Origin: Myxococcales bacterium
GTDB lineage: Bacteria; Myxococcota_A; Bradymonadia; Bradymonadales; Bradymonadaceae
DNA length: 12,595 nucleotides
Assembly (NCBI GenBank): GCA_007120615.1
Contig: SKNI01000693.1
Span: 1 to 12,595, forward strand
Direction of reading: 5' to 3'
Part shown: one piece after another, positions 1-6,117 of the stretch
Position numbering within the stretch: the first letter of the stretch is position 1
Layout: each line of letters begins with the position of its first letter
Program-made: the position numbers and the translations under genes
The notes under the pieces: generated by a model
The model's input: the letters and a program-made list of their open reading frames with translations, nothing else
The model's database searches: none
Told to the model about the DNA's origin: nothing

Positions 1-22
1 CTATGTGCTGCTGCGTCGGCAG

Positions 23-96
23 CGGGGTAGACGGGACTCGAACCCGCGACCTCCGGCGTGACAGGCCGGCATTCTAACCAACTGAACTACTACCCC
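23..96 (-). tRNA. tRNA-Asp (anticodon GTC)
   Basis: The reverse complement folds as a complete cloverleaf. The acceptor stem is GGGGTAG/CTACCCC, the anticodon loop is CTGTCAC and the T-loop is GTTCGAGTC. Position 73 is G, which together with anticodon GUC gives the known aspartate identity set. No CCA is encoded (CTG follows G73), so a nucleotidyltransferase must add it. It lies 60 bp downstream of tRNA-Val on the same strand and probably shares its promoter at 277-305. A short GCTGC/GCAGC hairpin begins just after the gene at the window edge and may be the start of a terminator, but the view ends there. Confidence 0.97.
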
Positions 97-107
97 GAAT
101 CTTCCCT

Positions 108-142
108 TTCACGCCACGTGCCTTATATTACTTCGGCGTGAA
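108..142. other. Inverted repeat between the two tRNA genes
   Basis: An 8-bp perfect inverted repeat, TTCACGCC at 108-115 and GGCGTGAA at 135-142, is separated by 19 nt. In the tRNA-Val to tRNA-Asp precursor it could form a spacer hairpin. No T-run follows it on either strand, so it is not an intrinsic terminator. A role as a processing element is only a guess. Confidence 0.35.
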
Positions 143-156
143 CCGGGTTGGTTCAA

Positions 157-229
157 TGGGCGTAACAGGACTTGAACCTGTGACCTACGGCTTGTAAGGC
201 CGCCGCTCTCCCAACTGAGCTATACGCCC
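157..229 (-). tRNA. tRNA-Val (anticodon TAC)
   Basis: The reverse complement gives a full cloverleaf of 73 nt. The acceptor stem is GGGCGTA/TACGCCC, the D arm is GCTCAGTTGGGAGAGC, the anticodon loop is CTTACAA and the T-loop is TTCAAGT. The discriminator is A and no CCA is encoded (TTG follows). Anticodon UAC reads GUA and, by wobble, other GUN valine codons. It is the first gene of a minus-strand unit with tRNA-Asp. Confidence 0.97.
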
Positions 230-549
230 GCAAGCGATGCACCGAAGAGTAAACTCACTCTTCGAAGCGGAGAGGGAACATAAATAAGGCCCGTTGCCCC
301 GTCAAGCAAAATTGCGAAAAAGAGTACTTCTTCTCAAAATCAACTCGATCCCGGCCCGATATGGTGGCGTTTTGGAAAAGATACTTGCTAAGAAACACAC
401 CTTTCGTTATGAAACGTGGCCTGTTGCGGTCGAGTATATGACTGTTTCACAGAAACTGATGAATTACGCAGCCCGGGAAATTGTGCTCGGGCTTGATTCG
501 TTGGGTACCATGCAAGGGCGTTTGGCTGTTAAAAACGCCACCACTGGAC
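230..549. other. Intergenic region between the divergent tRNA genes
   Basis: This stretch holds the minus-strand tRNA promoter at 277-305. It also has a hairpin, CGAAGAGT at 243-250 with ACTCTTCG at 257-264, which would lie in the leader of the tRNA-Val transcript. A weak plus-strand promoter candidate has TTGCTA near 385 and, 17 bp on, TATGAA near 408. I see no convincing gene. The reading frame open from 294 runs straight through the downstream tRNA and lacks a ribosome binding site. Confidence 0.5.
277..305 (-). promoter_or_regulatory. Sigma70-type promoter for tRNA-Val/tRNA-Asp
   Basis: On the minus strand TTGACG (300-305) is followed by a 17-bp spacer and TATGTT (277-282). The -35 matches the consensus at five of six positions and the -10 at four of six, with ideal spacing. 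The predicted start is about 40 nt upstream of mature tRNA-Val. Strong near-consensus promoters are expected for stable RNA genes. Confidence 0.7.
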
Positions 550-621
550 GGGCCCATAGCTCAGTGGAAGAGCCGCCGGCTCATAACCGGCCGGTCCCTG
601 GTTCGAACCCAGGTGGGCCCA
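550..621 (+). tRNA. tRNA with CAT anticodon, probably tRNA-Ile2
   Basis: The cloverleaf is complete at 72 nt. The acceptor stem is GGGCCCA/TGGGCCC, the anticodon stem is GCCGG/CCGGC with loop CTCATAA, the T arm is CCTGG/CCAGG and the discriminator is A. A CAU anticodon can mean initiator Met, elongator Met or Ile2, which is modified by TilS to lysidine and reads AUA. It lacks the initiator features (C1 mismatch, GGG/CCC anticodon stem). The C4-G69 and C5-G68 pairs are recognition features of TilS substrates in E. coli, where elongator Met has U4 and A5. I therefore favour Ile2 but cannot exclude elongator Met. No CCA is encoded. Confidence 0.95.
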
Positions 622-697
622 CTGAACACGGCCATGTAGGTCGCGATCGACAAACGAACCGCTCTTCGATGTACTCGAGGAAGGCGATCAGGAGATC

Positions 698-841
698 ATG
701 AACTTTGACGCGTACACACAGTGCGGGCAACCCACACGCAACGAGTGTTGCCCCACCGTCATCAAGACCCCCGGGTCAACGGGACACGGCGCGACCGGAC
801 CACGCACCGCAACAAAAAACCAGGTCCAAACGCAAGACTGA
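698..841 (+). CDS. Doubtful small ORF, 47 residues, Cys-containing
   Basis: An ATG at 698 opens a 47-codon frame. AGGAG (690-694) lies only 3 nt before it, closer than usual. The frame ends with TGA three bases before a terminator hairpin. The product is polar, with Cys at residues 9, 17 and 18 and no membrane segment or signal peptide. I recognise no family. The same DNA also forms a hairpin of about 10 bp (721-731 with 747-756), so the transcript could instead be a structured RNA extending from the tRNA. The tight fit between stop codon and terminator is the main argument for it being real. Confidence 0.2.
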   Translation: MNFDAYTQCGQPTRNECCPTVIKTPGSTGHGATGPRTATKNQVQTQD

Positions 842-843
842 AG

Positions 844-872
844 GCGTCTGAATTTAAATTCAGGCGCTTTTT
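844..872 (+). terminator. Intrinsic terminator after tRNA-Ile2 / small ORF
   Basis: Positions 844-867 form a near-perfect palindrome with arms GCGTCTGAA and TTCAGGCGC (one G-T pair) closing over an AT-rich centre, followed by five T (868-872). It would end transcription from the tRNA side before the zinc-ribbon gene, leaving only about 33 bp for that gene's own leader. Confidence 0.7.
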
Positions 873-905
873 CTATTCGGGTAGAAATTACCGGCGAGGT
901 GAACA

Positions 906-1661
906 TTGAAAGAACAGTTGGCATTACTTCGAGAATTGCAAAATATCGATCTCGAACTCGACGAAATTACGAATAAAAAAGAAGATATCGTAGCCCGCCT
1001 CAAGGAGAATACGGGGTTTCTCGACAAATTGGTCGAGGATCTCAACTCCCAGAAGGAGGAGCTCGAGGAGATTCGCTCTCTTCAGCTGCGAAAAAACGAC
1101 GACCTCAAAGAGGTCAAGTCGCAGCTCTCAGAACGCCAGAAGCGTCTCCGGGAAGTGGGCTCGGCCAAAGAATATAATGCAGTAGAAAAAGAGATTGAGA
1201 GCTTCAAAAAGTCTGCCGAGCAGACCGAAGAAGAGCTACTGCATCTTCTGGAGGTCATCGAGTCCACTGAAGAGTCGATCAAAGAGAAAGAGGACAAGAT
1301 CGTTCAGCTGCGGGAAGGAATCGCCTCCGATGAGGGGGAAGCTGAAAAGCGACTGGCCGAGCTCGACTCTCAGATCAAAGCCCTCGAAGAGCGTCAGGAA
1401 GAGGCGCGCGGTGAGGTCTCCAAACGGGTGATTCATAAATACGACTTCATCCGCAGTCGCCGTCCGGGGTTGGCCATCGTCGCCGCCAAGGAAGGTCATT
1501 GCGAGGGTTGTTTTATGGCGCTGCCACCTCAGCAATTCATCGAGATTCAGCGGGGCCAGTCTCTTGAGATCTGCCCGAGCTGCAACCGGATTCTCTATTT
1601 CTGGGAAGACGCCATCGGTGAAGCCTCTCCTTCGGAAGCCTTAAAGGCCGAAGAAGCATAA
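906..1661 (+). CDS. Coiled-coil C4-type zinc ribbon protein (COG1579 / CT398-like)
   Basis: The 251-residue protein has the family layout: a long antiparallel coiled coil, rich in Glu/Lys/Leu heptads, over residues 1-165. A basic stretch (KRVIHKYDFIRSRRPGLAIV) follows, then a zinc ribbon with Cys199-x2-Cys202 and Cys223-x2-Cys226, which should bind one zinc. The start is TTG at 906, chosen because GAGGTGA (896-902) lies just upstream and no ATG or GTG in frame is near. The family is widespread and thought to act in the cytoplasm, with proposed nucleic-acid or secretion-related roles; its exact job is unsettled. It lies 40 bp upstream of rnpB on the same strand, a pairing I recall from other genomes. 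The C-terminal tail after the ribbon is Ala/Glu-rich and not informative. Confidence 0.92.
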   Translation: MKEQLALLRELQNIDLELDEITNKKEDIVARLKENTGFLDKLVEDLNSQKEELEEIRSLQLRKNDDLKEVKSQLSERQKRLREVGSAKEYNAVEKEIESFKKSAEQTEEELLHLLEVIESTEESIKEKEDKIVQLREGIASDEGEAEKRLAELDSQIKALEERQEEARGEVSKRVIHKYDFIRSRRPGLAIVAAKEGHCEGCFMALPPQQFIEIQRGQSLEICPSCNRILYFWEDAIGEASPSEALKAEEA

Positions 1662-1701
1662 GGGAAGAGTTCGCCTGTGCCAGCGGTTCTCTTTAACGGA
1701 C

Positions 1702-2075
1702 CGCGCTCTGGTTGAGATGATCGCCGGTCGCTTGATTGCGACGGGAGGAAAGTCCGGGCATCGCAGGACGAGGTGGTCGGTAACGCCGACCGGGGGCGAC
1801 CCCAGGGACAGTGCCACAGAAATAAACCGCCCGGCTTTTTGCCGGGTAAGGGTGAAAAGGTGAGGTAAGAGCTCACCGGGATGACGGTGACGTCATCCGT
1901 CCAGGTAAACCCCACCTGATGCAAGGTAAATTGAGGTCGAGGCGTAAAGCCTCCAGGGTGATCCGCCTTGCAGACCTCAGGTAACCGCTCGAGCCCGCCG
2001 GCAACGACGGGCCTAGATGAATGATCATCTTCGCCTCTTTGGCGAGACAGAACCCGGCTTACGGACCAGAGCGTA
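1702..2075 (+). ncRNA. rnpB: RNase P RNA, bacterial class A
   Basis: This is the catalytic RNA that cuts 5' leaders from tRNA precursors. The ends pair as helix P1 (CGCTCTGGT at 1704-1712 with ACCAGAGCG at 2065-2073). The universal core is present: GGAGGAAAGTCCGGGC near 1744 and its P4 partner ACAGAACCCGGCTTA at 2047-2061. The L15 element AGGTAAACCCC near 1903 carries the GGU that pairs with tRNA CCA ends. The length of about 372 nt and the layout fit type A. A weak promoter may lie just upstream (TTCGCC at 1670-1675, 16 bp, TTTAAC at 1692-1697); otherwise it is read through from the zinc-ribbon gene. Exact ends are estimated from P1. Confidence 0.97.
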
Positions 2076-2079
2076 TAAA

Positions 2080-2112
2080 CCCGACCCGCCCTTTGGCGGG
2101 TCGGGTTTTTTT
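2080..2112 (+). terminator. rnpB intrinsic terminator
   Basis: A perfect 11-bp stem, CCCGACCCGCC at 2080-2090 with GGCGGGTCGGG at 2095-2105, has a CTTT loop and is followed by seven T. It starts 5 nt after the RNase P RNA. Its T-run overlaps the stop codon of the convergent lipoprotein gene. On the minus strand the stem is followed only by TTTATA, so it may also work, less well, for that operon. Confidence 0.93.
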
Positions 2113-2902
2113 ATTCTTGATCACCTGCGCGGTGAACCCGCTCGACGGCGGCCATCAGCCGGGTATCATCGCGCATCGTGGTGTCGAGACGAGCCAGAAG
2201 AGAATCAAGCCCCGCCCCGCTTCGAACTGAGACCGGCTGCAAGAGATCAACCGCGGTCTGGGCCATGACATCGAGGTTGAGGTAGGTATCGACGTCAAGC
2301 TCCGTGAGCAGCAGGCCTTCTTCAATCACCAATTGCACCAGCGCTTCGGGTTGAGAATAGATGTCGACGTCATTTTGATGCAGAACCGGTCGTCGAAGGC
2401 GATACTCATCGGACTCGGCGATGACCATCAGGGTGGGACCGAACTCCACCTCTTCCGGCAGATGGATACACCACTGACCGAAGATATTGGTGGTGGTCTC
2501 TCGCAACCCATCATCAACAGACTCGCCCCTCTCATCGACGTTGGTGAGGCGTACAATAATCTCGGCAACGGGAAGCTCCCCTTCCAGGGGTGCGGCATGA
2601 GCGGTGGGGATCAATCGTTGCCACCAGCGCTCGTCCAGCTCTGCCATTCGCCCGTCGGGAGCCAAAACCTGCCCCGTCAGCCGTCGGGGGTGAAAGGGCA
2701 GCGCTTTTTCCTCTTCCGTTGCCCCCACACAATCGACCTGAGCGGCTTCATCGGAGAGGTCAATGGCCCCTTCCATGAGCCGATCCTGGTCAAAAAACGC
2801 CGCCCCTTCGTCATCGTCGACAACCAGCTCTGCGGGCTCCTGAGATCCAGAATCGCAGGAGACGATGAAGAGAAGGACGGACATCAATACCAATTTACGC
2901 AT
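2111..2902 (-). CDS. Predicted lipoprotein of unknown function, carboxypeptidase-regulatory-like domain
   Basis: This 263-residue protein has a lipoprotein signal peptide: basic MRK, a hydrophobic stretch, and a lipobox ending at Cys16 (IVSC, Asp at +2). An acidic spacer (residues 23-55) follows. Residues 74-195 look like a carboxypeptidase-regulatory-like beta-sandwich, with a GQV strand, an alternating segment around residue 115 and an ETTTNIFGQWCIHLP turn-strand. That fold call is tentative. The last 65 residues look helical. Cys58 and Cys145 could form a disulfide. AGAGG (5 nt spacing) supports the ATG at 2902. It lies 8 bp after the deoA stop, with the ribosome binding site directly behind that stop, so the two are probably translationally coupled. 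Nothing in the protein suggests nucleoside metabolism. Confidence 0.85.
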   Translation of the reverse strand: MRKLVLMSVLLFIVSCDSGSQEPAELVVDDDEGAAFFDQDRLMEGAIDLSDEAAQVDCVGATEEEKALPFHPRRLTGQVLAPDGRMAELDERWWQRLIPTAHAAPLEGELPVAEIIVRLTNVDERGESVDDGLRETTTNIFGQWCIHLPEEVEFGPTLMVIAESDEYRLRRPVLHQNDVDIYSQPEALVQLVIEEGLLLTELDVDTYLNLDVMAQTAVDLLQPVSVRSGAGLDSLLARLDTTMRDDTRLMAAVERVHRAGDQE

Positions 2903-2910
2903 AATTCCTC

Positions 2911-4215
2911 TTATTGGAGTCGATCGAGAATCAGCGGGGGCTGCTCCGGCTCCGTATTGCCGATGGAGATCGCCGCCTTGAGACGCTCGTGGACATCATC
3001 GAGGTTTTTGTCGTCGTTATAATGAATGGTCAACAGCGACTCTCCGCTCTTAACGGAGGCCCCTCGCTTTTTGTGAAAGACCAGACCCACGGCGTGATCG
3101 ATGGAGTCTTCTTTGGTCTTTCGTCCGGCGCCCAATTGCATCGCGGCGATACCTACGCCCTGAGCATCGATGGCTTCTACAAAACCCGAATCCCAGGCGG
3201 TAAATTCGACCTGATTGCTGGCCGTCGGGAGAAGTGAGAAGTCCTTACACACCCGGGGGTCTCCGCCCTGCTCTTCGATGATTTGAGCGAAGACATTCAT
3301 AGCCGTTCCGTCTCTAAGAAGCTCCCGAAGGCGCATCTTCGCCGATCCCCGGTCGGTCATATCGCCGGAGACATTGAGCATCTCGGCGACCAACTCTACG
3401 GTGATCTCGGTGAGGTCTTCGGGACCTTCTCCGCGTAGAGTCTCGAGGCTCTCGATGACCTCCAGACTATTACCCACGGTCCTTCCCAGGGGTTGATCCA
3501 TATCGGTGATCAGCACCCGCACCGGTCGATCCATGGTGGCCCCGATCTCGATCATGGTCTGACCGAGTTCGCGGGCCCGGTCGATATCTTTCATAAACGC
3601 CCCACTTCCCACCTTGACGTCCAACACCAACGAGTCGATGCCCTCGGCCAACTTCTTGCTCATGATGGAACTTGCGATCAGGGGAATGCACTCCACCGTC
3701 GCCGTCACATCACGGAGAGCGTAGAGCTTTTTATCGGCCGGAGCGATCTCTTTGGTCTGTCCGATGAGACCGAGTCCAATCGTATCGACGAGCTCTTTGA
3801 ATCGCTCTACCGATTGGTTGACGTCAAAGCCGGGGATGCTCTCCAATTTATCGAGAGTACCTCCCGTATGGCCCAGTCCCCGCCCCGAGATCATGGGAAC
3901 TTTCAGCCCGGCAGCCACCGCCAGAGGAGCCAGGATCAACGAGACTTTATCTCCGACCCCGCCGGTGGAGTGTTTGTCTACCTTCGCTCCGATAATATCC
4001 GAGAAGTCCAGGACCTGTCCCGAATGCAACATCGCACCGGTCCACGCGCCCAATTCAGTGGAGGTCATGGATTGAAAGTATACGGCCATCAAAAAAGCAG
4101 CCATCTGATAATCGGGCACCTCGCCATCGGTATAAGCGTCGACGAGAGCTTCTAATTGGTGGGGGGTCAATTCCTGACCGTCCCGCTTTTTGCTGATCAA
4201 TTCGACAAAGCGCAT
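2911..4215 (-). CDS. deoA: Thymidine phosphorylase (pyrimidine-nucleoside phosphorylase family)
   Basis: The enzyme splits thymidine (and deoxyuridine) with phosphate into the base and 2-deoxyribose-1-phosphate in cytoplasmic pyrimidine salvage. The 434-residue length is normal for the family. The phosphate site KHSTGGVGDK is at 81-90 and the SGRGLGHTGGT signature at 110-120. Residues equivalent to the E. coli active site are all present: Lys81, Ser83, Ser92, Ser110, Thr120, Arg168, Ser183 and Lys187. Met108 corresponds to the Met that, as I recall, marks thymidine phosphorylase, where the broader Pdp enzymes have Lys; this favours deoA over pdp. The C-terminal lobe (about 345-415) is the usual PYNP_C fold. 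The ATG at 4215 has GAGG 7 nt upstream. It heads a two-gene operon with the lipoprotein gene. No other deo gene is in view. Confidence 0.96.
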   Translation of the reverse strand: MRFVELISKKRDGQELTPHQLEALVDAYTDGEVPDYQMAAFLMAVYFQSMTSTELGAWTGAMLHSGQVLDFSDIIGAKVDKHSTGGVGDKVSLILAPLAVAAGLKVPMISGRGLGHTGGTLDKLESIPGFDVNQSVERFKELVDTIGLGLIGQTKEIAPADKKLYALRDVTATVECIPLIASSIMSKKLAEGIDSLVLDVKVGSGAFMKDIDRARELGQTMIEIGATMDRPVRVLITDMDQPLGRTVGNSLEVIESLETLRGEGPEDLTEITVELVAEMLNVSGDMTDRGSAKMRLRELLRDGTAMNVFAQIIEEQGGDPRVCKDFSLLPTASNQVEFTAWDSGFVEAIDAQGVGIAAMQLGAGRKTKEDSIDHAVGLVFHKKRGASVKSGESLLTIHYNDDKNLDDVHERLKAAISIGNTEPEQPPLILDRLQ

Positions 4216-4625
4216 TCTTGCCTCAATTGTAAAATGTTGGAGTGTCTCGCTTTCCTGCCGACGAGAGGGCCTCGCAGAGAGAGCATATAGTAGGTCAGGG
4301 CGATGAGACTTTGCAAGGTCAGCTGCCGTTGACCAGAGCCGTTAAAATAGCGCCTGATCATGTTATTCAACGTTCCACCCTCCGACCCGGCAGGCTGCGC
4401 CATCCTGTCGCGGTCTGTGGTTGTGCATCCCCATAATAGCGACATCATCCGACATCGATGGAGGCACCAGGATATCGGGAGAGCCCGGAACACCGAACGC
4501 TGAGGACGAAAGCCCATATTTCTTTTCCGATGGCATATTATGTGCAGCAACAAAAACTTACTTATTGTCAGGGCGAAAGGCGATCCCGTTTTGCGGTCGC
4601 ATTATGGAAGGAAAAAGGAGACGTC
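4216..4625. other. Divergent intergenic region between deoA and the amidase-like gene
   Basis: This 410-bp gap holds the deoA promoter candidate (4287-4316) and, for the plus-strand gene, a good ribosome binding site (AAGGAG, 4615-4620). A TATTAT box near 4536 lacks a convincing -35. Frames open on both strands here, but they show no family resemblance and no ribosome binding sites, so I see no gene. Confidence 0.5.
4287..4316 (-). promoter_or_regulatory. Possible promoter of the deoA operon
   Basis: On the minus strand TTGCAA (4311-4316) is followed by an 18-bp spacer and TACTAT (4287-4292), each matching the sigma70 consensus at four of six positions. The -10 lies about 70 nt before the deoA ATG. 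No clear operator palindrome overlaps it. Confidence 0.35.
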
Positions 4626-5660
4626 ATGGATCCCTATTTTCGAATCGCATTTGCAGGACTCGCAGTTGTTTTCTTCAGCTTATCGGCCTGTATGAGCGAC
4701 TCCGATGAATTGGAAGAGACGGATGGCGCCCATGACCACGAAGAATTCGGAGCTGAAGGTCCGCTCATGGGAGACTCTGCCCTGGTCTTTTTTGCGGAAG
4801 ATGCGGGTCTACGCACCAGCCTCGAAGCGGATGACGAAGGCTTTTTGACCCCTGCCGTACTCCTGGAGAACCGGGACTTCAACCGGGTTGGTGTCCGTTT
4901 CGACGCTCGCTCCACGCCCCGGGTGGAGGTGCGAGTTTTGGAAGACGATGATCGTTGGTCCCCCTGGGTCAACGCTACGATCACCTACCAGGAAGAGACC
5001 GCTCATAATGCTCACGCCGATGTCGCCGCATCTGGCTCGAAGATTCAGCTGCGTTTTCGCGGTGTTGAACCCGATGAACTGAGCTTTCTGGTGGTCGATG
5101 CATTTCAATTTCAGCGGGAACAACGGGTCAAAGGTGTCGTTGAAGAAGACTCCGACTTGCGCCACGTCGAACAGGCACTGGCCGTCCATGCGGGGGCGGA
5201 CGTCACTCGCGCACAATGGGGCGCACAGGGCCATAATTGTGGAGCGAGTCATGGGCCCTATCGAGTTACGGTTCACCACACGGTGACCCCGACCAATGAC
5301 TCCAGCTCTGTGGTGCAGCGGGTTCGCCAGATTCAGAGCTATCACCAGAATAACCGCGGGTGGTGTGATATCGGCTATCACTTTCTCATCGGTCAAGACG
5401 GTCTGGTCTATCAGGGCCGGCCCGAGGGCCTTCGCGGCACTCATGTAGGCGGCGCCAATCACGGAAACCTGGGGGTCAGCTTCATCGGCACTTATACCAA
5501 CAGCGGTAGAAGTGCTCGATCCGACACCTGTGGTGGGAGAGATTTCGGCAGATGTAGAGACCGCTGTGGCCTGCGCTCCGATCTCCTTCTCCGCCTCCGG
5601 GGTCAGCGGATATCCCCCACCGTCGCTCGGCTGGGAAGTTCTGGAAGTCGGCTCCGGTGA
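4626..5660 (+). CDS. Truncated PGRP/N-acetylmuramoyl-L-alanine amidase-like lipoprotein (5' part of a broken gene)
   Basis: The ATG at 4626 is chosen over the upstream extension because AAGGAG lies 5 nt before it and a lipoprotein signal follows directly (lipobox LSAC, Cys22). An acidic spacer and a beta-rich region precede a peptidoglycan recognition/amidase-2 domain starting near residue 195. It shows TRAQWGA, the zinc-ligand motif VHHT (216-219), RGWCDIGYHFLIG and GNLGVSFIGTYTN. It stops matching at about residue 292. The family normally continues 50-60 residues with an HRD...CPG segment that supplies the last zinc ligands. Here the frame runs instead into Arg-rich, out-of-frame sequence to a TGA at 5658. 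The matching C-terminal part continues one frame over (to 6117). As written it should lack amidase activity, though peptidoglycan binding might remain. The pair is best read as one pseudogene, or as an assembly error. Confidence 0.8.
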   Translation: MDPYFRIAFAGLAVVFFSLSACMSDSDELEETDGAHDHEEFGAEGPLMGDSALVFFAEDAGLRTSLEADDEGFLTPAVLLENRDFNRVGVRFDARSTPRVEVRVLEDDDRWSPWVNATITYQEETAHNAHADVAASGSKIQLRFRGVEPDELSFLVVDAFQFQREQRVKGVVEEDSDLRHVEQALAVHAGADVTRAQWGAQGHNCGASHGPYRVTVHHTVTPTNDSSSVVQRVRQIQSYHQNNRGWCDIGYHFLIGQDGLVYQGRPEGLRGTHVGGANHGNLGVSFIGTYTNSGRSARSDTCGGRDFGRCRDRCGLRSDLLLRLRGQRISPTVARLGSSGSRLR

Positions 5661-6117
5661 GGTGGTGTCCGAAGGTACTCAGGTCCAGGGAGGCTTCTGG
5701 GATACCAGGGATGTCGAGCCGGGAGAGTATTATCCGAGGGTTACCGCAAGCAACGATAGCGGGGCGACTCAGGTCGAGGGTGAAGCGGTCACATTGACGG
5801 CCCTCGATCCCGATGAGCCTCTCCCTCCGGAATGCGAAGACGGGGAGGATGACGAGGATGGCATCGATGACGGTGACGGTGACGGTGACGGCGATAATGA
5901 CGGCGACATCGAGCCTGACGCCGACGGTGATGGTGACATCGATGCCGACTCGGACTCCGAGGACATCGACGAAGGTGGCGATGGTTCGCTGGACGGGTCC
6001 GTAGAGAGTAGTTCTTCCTGTGGTGGTTGCTCTACGAGTGGCACAGAAGGTGGAAGTCTGTGGCTTTTACTCCTCGCCGGCCTTCTGGCTGTGCGCCGAA
6101 CGTGCACTTCACAATAA
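5512..6117 (+). CDS. 3' part of the broken amidase gene: linker domain, Asp-rich stretch, MYXO-CTERM-like tail
   Basis: This frame is +1 relative to the amidase part and is sensible from about 5500 (TAVEVLDPTPVVGEIS). The GTG at 5512 has no ribosome binding site and is merely the first start-like codon. In order it holds a roughly 95-residue beta-rich domain resembling a PKD/Ig-like fold (GWEVLEVGSGEVVSEG, then EPGEYYPRVTASNDSG), then about 50 residues of Asp/Gly repeats of DGDGDGD type that may bind calcium. Last come a Ser-rich segment, CGGC, a 13-residue hydrophobic stretch (LWLLLLAGLLAV) and Arg-Arg. That ending resembles MYXO-CTERM tags processed by myxosortases, but six residues follow the Arg pair. 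The last 9 bp overlap the convergent MgtC-like gene. It would be expressed only if the frame were restored. Confidence 0.6.
   Translation: MLDPTPVVGEISADVETAVACAPISFSASGVSGYPPPSLGWEVLEVGSGEVVSEGTQVQGGFWDTRDVEPGEYYPRVTASNDSGATQVEGEAVTLTALDPDEPLPPECEDGEDDEDGIDDGDGDGDGDNDGDIEPDADGDGDIDADSDSEDIDEGGDGSLDGSVESSSSCGGCSTSGTEGGSLWLLLLAGLLAVRRTCTSQ
5869..5892 (+). repeat. Hexamer tandem repeat coding Asp-Gly
   Basis: Four tandem copies of GACGGT (the last GACGGC) encode Asp-Gly repeats inside the longer Asp-rich segment at about 5839-5985. It can expand or contract in steps of six bases without changing the frame. Confidence 0.8.

Noticed and set aside
243..264. Hairpin CGAAGAGT/ACTCTTCG upstream of tRNA-Val, considered as terminator
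   Set aside because: No T-run on either side and it lies downstream of the promoter in the tRNA leader, so termination there makes no sense.
294..701. 135-codon open frame on the plus strand starting with TTG
   Set aside because: It starts inside the minus-strand tRNA promoter, has no ribosome binding site and reads straight through the whole tRNA-Ile2 gene; an unlikely protein.
3493..4155. 220-codon plus-strand frame opposite deoA
   Set aside because: The opposite strand encodes a full, highly conserved thymidine phosphorylase with all active-site residues; this frame is its shadow.
4197..4553. 118-codon minus-strand frame upstream of and overlapping the deoA start
   Set aside because: No ribosome binding site, mixed composition unlike the neighbours, and it covers the deoA promoter and start. 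Probably chance.
4458..4625. N-terminal extension of the amidase-like gene by 56 codons
   Set aside because: The ATG at 4626 has AAGGAG at 5 nt and a lipoprotein signal directly after it; the extension is leader DNA.
5869..5985. Asp-Gly repeat considered as a tandem repeat array or CRISPR-like element
   Set aside because: The units are six bases, coding and without spacers; simple low-complexity coding sequence.
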